From NCBI GenBank assembly GCA_003220985.1, contig QHTY01000163.1:1-17470 (forward strand): a stretch of 17,470 nt of DNA, read 5' to 3'. A model generated the notes under the pieces. That model searched no databases and was not told the origin of the DNA. It saw nothing but the letters and a program-made list of their open reading frames with translations. The stretch is from Gemmatimonadota bacterium (GTDB taxonomy: Bacteria > Gemmatimonadota > Gemmatimonadetes > Gemmatimonadales > GWC2-71-9). Shown here piece by piece: positions 14,080 to 17,470 of this stretch (position 1 is the stretch's first letter; each line of letters starts with the position of its first letter). The translations under genes and the position numbers were made by a program.

Positions 14080-15611
14080 GCCACGCCGCGCCGATCGAGA
14101 CTGCGATACTGGATCGCCTCACCCACGTGCTTGGGCTCGAGCGCCGCCGCTTCATCGAGGTCAGCGACGGTACGCGCGATCTTGAGAATCCGGTGGTACG
14201 CGCGCGCCGACAGTCCAAGCCGCGTAATCGCCGTCTTGAGCAGCGCATCCGCGCCGTCCGACACGCGGCAATGCGCGCGGATGTCCCGCGGCGCCATGTG
14301 CGCGTTGGCATAGATCCCCGGCCGGTTGGCGAACCGCTCACGCTGCACCATGCGTGCGCGATCGACCCGCTCGCGCATGGCCTCGCTCGGTTCTCCTCCG
14401 CCCTCCGCCGTGAGCGCCTTGTACCTCACCGCCGGAACCTCGAGATGGATGTCGATGCGATCGAGCAATGGGCCCGAGACGCGCGCCAGATAGCGCTGCA
14501 CGACCAGCGATCCACAGGCACACGTGTGATGCGGATCGCCGAACCAGCCGCACGGACAGGGATTCATCGCCGCCGCCAGCATGAAGCGGGCCGGATACGA
14601 CAGGCTCATCGCCGCACGCGCGATCGTCACCACACCATCCTCCATCGGTTGGCGCAACACTTCGAGCACGTTCTTGCGAAACTCCGGCAGCTCGTCCAGA
14701 AACAGCACGCCCCCATGCGCCAGGCTCACCTCGCCGGGGCGCGGATACGAGCCGCCGCCAATCAGACCGGCGTCGGAGATCGTATGATGCGGCGCCCGGA
14801 ACGGTCGCCGCGCGACCAGCGACTCTCCCAACGGCAGCGTGCCTGCCACCGAATGGATCTTGGTCGTCTCGAGCGCCTCGTCGAGACTCATTTTGGGGAG
14901 AACGGTGGGCAGCCGGCGGGCGAGCATCGTCTTCCCCGAACCCGGTGGGCCGACCATCAAGATGTTGTGACCGCCCGCCGCGGCGACCTCGAGGGCGCGC
15001 TTCGCGTGCGGCTGCCCCTTCACTTCGGCGAAGTCGACGTCGTCCCTGGCGCGCTCGGCAAACAGCCGGGCCACATCGATCGACGCGCCCGGCAGCTCGG
15101 CCCTGCCATCGAGAAAGTCCGCGATCTCGGCCAGGCAGCTCGCACCCAAAACCCGCAAGCCGTCGACGACTCCCGCTTCTGACAGGTTCTCACGCGGTAA
15201 GATGAGCGCGTCCACGCCGGCAGCTCGAGCGGCGAGCGCCACGGGCAACGCGCCGCGCACGGGGCGGATGGCCCCCTCCAGGCCGAGCTCTCCAAGCACG
15301 GCGATCTTGCCGAGCCGCTCCCCCTTCACCTGTTCGGTCGCAGCGAGAATCCCCAGCGCGATGGGCAAGTCGAAGGCGGAACCCTCCTTCCTTATATCGG
15401 CAGGCGCCAGATTGACGGTGATGCGCCGGAGCGGGAACGTGTAACCGGTGTTGGCGAGGGCCGCCGAAACGCGGTCGCGGCCTTCCTTTACAGCACCTTG
15501 CGGCAATCCGACGGTCACGAACGTGGGGAGACCGCTGGCGATGTCGGTTTCGACCTCCACCAAGTACGCATCGATCCCCAGGACGGCGGCGGAGCGGACG
15601 CGCGCGAGCAT
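14076..15611 (-). CDS. comM: YifB/ComM-type Mg-chelatase-like AAA+ ATPase
   Basis: A 511-residue protein of normal YifB/ComM length. ComM in naturally transformable bacteria is a hexameric helicase that promotes branch migration during integration of incoming DNA; many carriers are not known to be competent. An N-terminal Lon-protease-like domain (about 18-165: GLPTFVTVGLPQGAVKE, APADIRKEGSAFDLP) precedes the AAA+ domain with Walker A GPPGSGKT (221-228) and Walker B GGVLFLDELPEF (300-311). A cysteine-rich motif NPCPCGWFGDPHHTCACGS (C352, C354, C364, C366) may bind metal. The C-terminal domain has SARAYHRILKIARTVADLD. The ATG at 15611 is chosen because it gives the family N-terminus; the frame is open further upstream. 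Confidence 0.95.
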   Translation of the reverse strand: MLARVRSAAVLGIDAYLVEVETDIASGLPTFVTVGLPQGAVKEGRDRVSAALANTGYTFPLRRITVNLAPADIRKEGSAFDLPIALGILAATEQVKGERLGKIAVLGELGLEGAIRPVRGALPVALAARAAGVDALILPRENLSEAGVVDGLRVLGASCLAEIADFLDGRAELPGASIDVARLFAERARDDVDFAEVKGQPHAKRALEVAAAGGHNILMVGPPGSGKTMLARRLPTVLPKMSLDEALETTKIHSVAGTLPLGESLVARRPFRAPHHTISDAGLIGGGSYPRPGEVSLAHGGVLFLDELPEFRKNVLEVLRQPMEDGVVTIARAAMSLSYPARFMLAAAMNPCPCGWFGDPHHTCACGSLVVQRYLARVSGPLLDRIDIHLEVPAVRYKALTAEGGGEPSEAMRERVDRARMVQRERFANRPGIYANAHMAPRDIRAHCRVSDGADALLKTAITRLGLSARAYHRILKIARTVADLDEAAALEPKHVGEAIQYRSLDRRGVA

Positions 15612-15653
15612 CACCCAGGCTACGTTTAGCAGCGTCGGGCACATACCCAAAAG

Positions 15654-15666
15654 CCCGCCGTGCGGG
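15654..15666. repeat. small inverted repeat in the comM/efflux divergent gap
   Basis: CCCGC-cgt-GCGGG, with 5-bp arms, lies midway in the 79-base gap between comM (minus) and the efflux adaptor gene (plus). It could be an operator or a hairpin in the comM or adaptor leader. No recognisable -35/-10 pair is visible in the gap. Confidence 0.3.
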
Positions 15667-15690
15667 TCTAAATGACGCCACGGGGAGGAT

Positions 15691-16845
15691 ATGCGTATAG
15701 AGGTGATGACTTTTCGAACATTGTTGCTCGCGGGACTCGCGGGGACGCTCGCGGCGACCACGGCGTGTGGCCCGAGTCAGGGCGGCGCTCCTCCGAAGGT
15801 CCCCGTCAGCGTCGCGCGGGCTGAACGCCGCGCCCTACCATACGAGCTAGATGCGACTGGCGCTGTCGAGCCAATCCGTTCCGTCGATGTTCTGCCGCAA
15901 GTCAACGGCACGATCCTGCACGTGCGCTTCGCCGAGGGAGACGAGGTCGCCCCCGGACAGGTGCTGTTCGAGATCGATCCGCGTCCCTACCAGGCGGCCT
16001 TGCAACAGGCCGAAGGCGCGCTGCTACGCGACCTGACGAACGCCATCGCTGCCGCGCGCGAGGCCGCTCGTTACAAGACGCTGGCGACCACCAATACCGT
16101 CACGCAGGAAGACTACGAGGCGAAACAGTCGGCAGCAGACGCGGCGGCAGCAGCGGTTCGCTCCGACTCGGCGTCTGCGGCGATTGCACGGCTCAATCTG
16201 GAGTATGCGACGGTGCGCGCGTCGATTGGCGGGCGCACCGGACGTCTCCTCCTCCATGAAGGCAATCTGGTCCGCGCAGGCAGCGACGCGCTCGTCTCGA
16301 TCGTGCAGCTGCGTCCCATCCTGGTGCGTTTCCCCGTCCCGGCGACGAACCTGCCCGCGTTACGCCAGCGCGCCGGTCAGGAGCTGAAAGTGATCGCCTT
16401 GCCGGCGCGCGATTCAGCGTCGGCGGTGCAAGGCATGCTTTCCTTTGTAGACAACCAGGTCGATACCGCGACCGGCATGGTGTTACTGAAGGCCCGTTTT
16501 CCCAATCGCGACGGCGCGCTGTGGCCCGGCGAGTATGTCACCGTTACGCTGGTGCTGGGCATGCAGAATGACGCGGTCGTGGTGCCGAGTCAGGCGGTCA
16601 TGCAGGGTCAACAGGGGACCTACGTCTTCGTCGTCAACAATGACGGCACCGCGGCGACGCAGCCCGTGACCGTAGAACGCACCCTCGACAGTCTCAGCGT
16701 GATTGCGGGCGTGCCGGCGGGCACCCTGGTGGTGACTGATGGTCAGCTGCGTCTCACGCCGAACGCCAAAGTCGACATCCGCGGTGGCCCCACCACGGAG
16801 ACCGCGGGGGGCGGGGGCGGTTCGGACTCGGGGCACCCGAAGTGA
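15691..16845 (+). CDS. RND efflux periplasmic adaptor (membrane fusion) lipoprotein
   Basis: A 384-residue adaptor joining an RND pump to an outer-membrane channel. An N-terminal hydrophobic segment ends in ATTACG (C26), a weak lipobox. The lipoyl/barrel-sandwich half ILHVRFAEGDEVAPGQVLFEIDPRPYQAAL is followed by an alpha-hairpin (about 110-175, Ala-rich), then the second lipoyl half and beta-barrel domain (FVDNQVDTATGMVLLKARFPN, LWPGEYVTVTL), then the membrane-proximal domain. The arrangement resembles MdtA. It ends in a Gly-rich tail from G-rich DNA. Start ATG 15691 is used; ATG 15706 (MTFRT) is a good alternative since only the signal peptide changes. The TGA overlaps the permease GTG (GTGA). 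Confidence 0.94.
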   Translation: MRIEVMTFRTLLLAGLAGTLAATTACGPSQGGAPPKVPVSVARAERRALPYELDATGAVEPIRSVDVLPQVNGTILHVRFAEGDEVAPGQVLFEIDPRPYQAALQQAEGALLRDLTNAIAAAREAARYKTLATTNTVTQEDYEAKQSAADAAAAAVRSDSASAAIARLNLEYATVRASIGGRTGRLLLHEGNLVRAGSDALVSIVQLRPILVRFPVPATNLPALRQRAGQELKVIALPARDSASAVQGMLSFVDNQVDTATGMVLLKARFPNRDGALWPGEYVTVTLVLGMQNDAVVVPSQAVMQGQQGTYVFVVNNDGTAATQPVTVERTLDSLSVIAGVPAGTLVVTDGQLRLTPNAKVDIRGGPTTETAGGGGGSDSGHPK

Positions 16846-17470
16846 ACATCTCGGGGCTGTTTATTCGTCGCCCCGTCGCGACCACGCTCGTGATGTTCGG
16901 CATTCTCATGTTCGGGCTGATGGCGTACCGGCTGCTGCCCGTGAGCGACCTCCCGAACGTCGACTTCCCCACGATCACGGTCTCGGCGGGGCTCCCGGGT
17001 GCGAGTCCGCAGACGATGGCGGCGGCGGTGGCCACGCCGCTCGAGAAGCAGTTCTCGACGATCGCCGGTATCGATGCAATGACGTCGTCGAGCACGCTCG
17101 GTGGCACGAACATCACCTTGCAATTCACCCTGTCGCGCAACATCGACGCCGCTGCCCAGGACGTGCAGGCGGCAATCTCCAAGACCCTGCGGCAACTGCC
17201 GCCGGGCATGCAGCCGCCGTCGTACAACAAGTCGAATCCGGCGGACTCGCCGATCCTGTACCTGGCCCTGACGTCCAGCACCCTCCAGCTGTCCACGCTC
17301 GACGAGTACGCCGAGACATTCCTCGCGCAGCGCCTGTCGACCGTCAGTGGCGTCGCGCAGGTCCAGGTGTTCGGTTCCGCGAAATACGCCGTACGCATTC
17401 AGGTCGATCCCAAGGCGCTCGCCGCGCGTGGAATCGGACTGGATGAAGTGACGGCAGCGGTGTCGGCCGG
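16842..17470 (+). CDS. RND multidrug efflux permease, N-terminal part
   Basis: The first 209 residues of an inner-membrane RND pump, which exports drugs or metabolites using the proton gradient; it runs off the right edge. NISGLFIRRPVATTLVMFGI begins helix 1, followed by the porter domain: LPVSDLPNVDFPTITVSAGL, GASPQTMAAAVATPLEKQF and NPADSPILYLAL. The LPNVDFPTI and NPADSPI phrases are typical of the MdtB/MdtC branch (heteromeric in enterics), so a second permease gene may follow outside the window. The start is GTG, overlapping the adaptor stop. Confidence 0.95.
   Translation, partial: MNISGLFIRRPVATTLVMFGILMFGLMAYRLLPVSDLPNVDFPTITVSAGLPGASPQTMAAAVATPLEKQFSTIAGIDAMTSSSTLGGTNITLQFTLSRNIDAAAQDVQAAISKTLRQLPPGMQPPSYNKSNPADSPILYLALTSSTLQLSTLDEYAETFLAQRLSTVSGVAQVQVFGSAKYAVRIQVDPKALAARGIGLDEVTAAVSA

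Noticed and set aside
16804..16820. G-rich run at the end of the efflux adaptor gene as a quadruplex
   Set aside because: Only two long G-runs plus a short one are present, not four, so the pattern is incomplete; it encodes a simple Gly tail.

Overview
This is a compact, GC-rich bacterial window (17,470 bases). It has almost no intergenic space, frequent GTG starts and many 4-nt stop/start overlaps. The protein styles (secreted lipoproteins, a sigma-54 response regulator, an RND pump, many small membrane proteins) suggest a soil or environmental lineage such as Gemmatimonadota or Acidobacteriota. That placement is inferred from composition and protein flavour, not from a marker gene. No rRNA, tRNA, CRISPR array, insertion sequence or phage gene is visible. 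No gene-free stretch exceeds about 160 bases.

Region 1 (1-4583, minus strand) looks like one long operon transcribed from right to left. In order it holds larE (sulfur insertase for the nickel-pincer cofactor), a 2'-5' RNA ligase-like phosphodiesterase (thpR), a single-pass membrane-anchored protein of unknown function, an NtrC-type sigma-54 response regulator, a three-helix membrane protein of unknown function, and an aldehyde dehydrogenase that runs off the left edge. All junctions overlap. The thpR reading frame has no ATG, GTG or TTG at its expected start.

Region 2 (4742-8953, plus strand) diverges from larE across a 158-base gap containing two inverted repeats. It holds an Lrp/AsnC regulator, an EamA-family exporter, an isochorismatase-like cysteine hydrolase, a cupin, an ABM-like small protein and a group II PLP decarboxylase, with every junction overlapping. 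This reads as a co-regulated amino-acid or amine metabolism cassette, but the substrate cannot be read from the sequence. A tandem 8-bp repeat near the 3' end of the exporter gene is placed so that losing one unit would fuse the exporter to the hydrolase.

Region 3 (8950-14079) holds an MscS-type mechanosensitive channel (minus) divergent from a KefB-like cation/proton antiporter with an RCK domain (plus), a plausible ion and osmotic homeostasis pair. Next come a lipoprotein with SGNH-hydrolase features and an exported AstE/AspA-like zinc hydrolase.

Region 4 (14076-17470) holds a ComM/YifB AAA+ ATPase (minus), divergent from an RND efflux membrane-fusion lipoprotein and the N-terminal part of its MdtB/MdtC-like inner-membrane permease, which runs off the right edge. 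Both convergent gene pairs in the window (8950-8953 and 14076-14079) overlap by a 4-base palindrome containing both stop codons.
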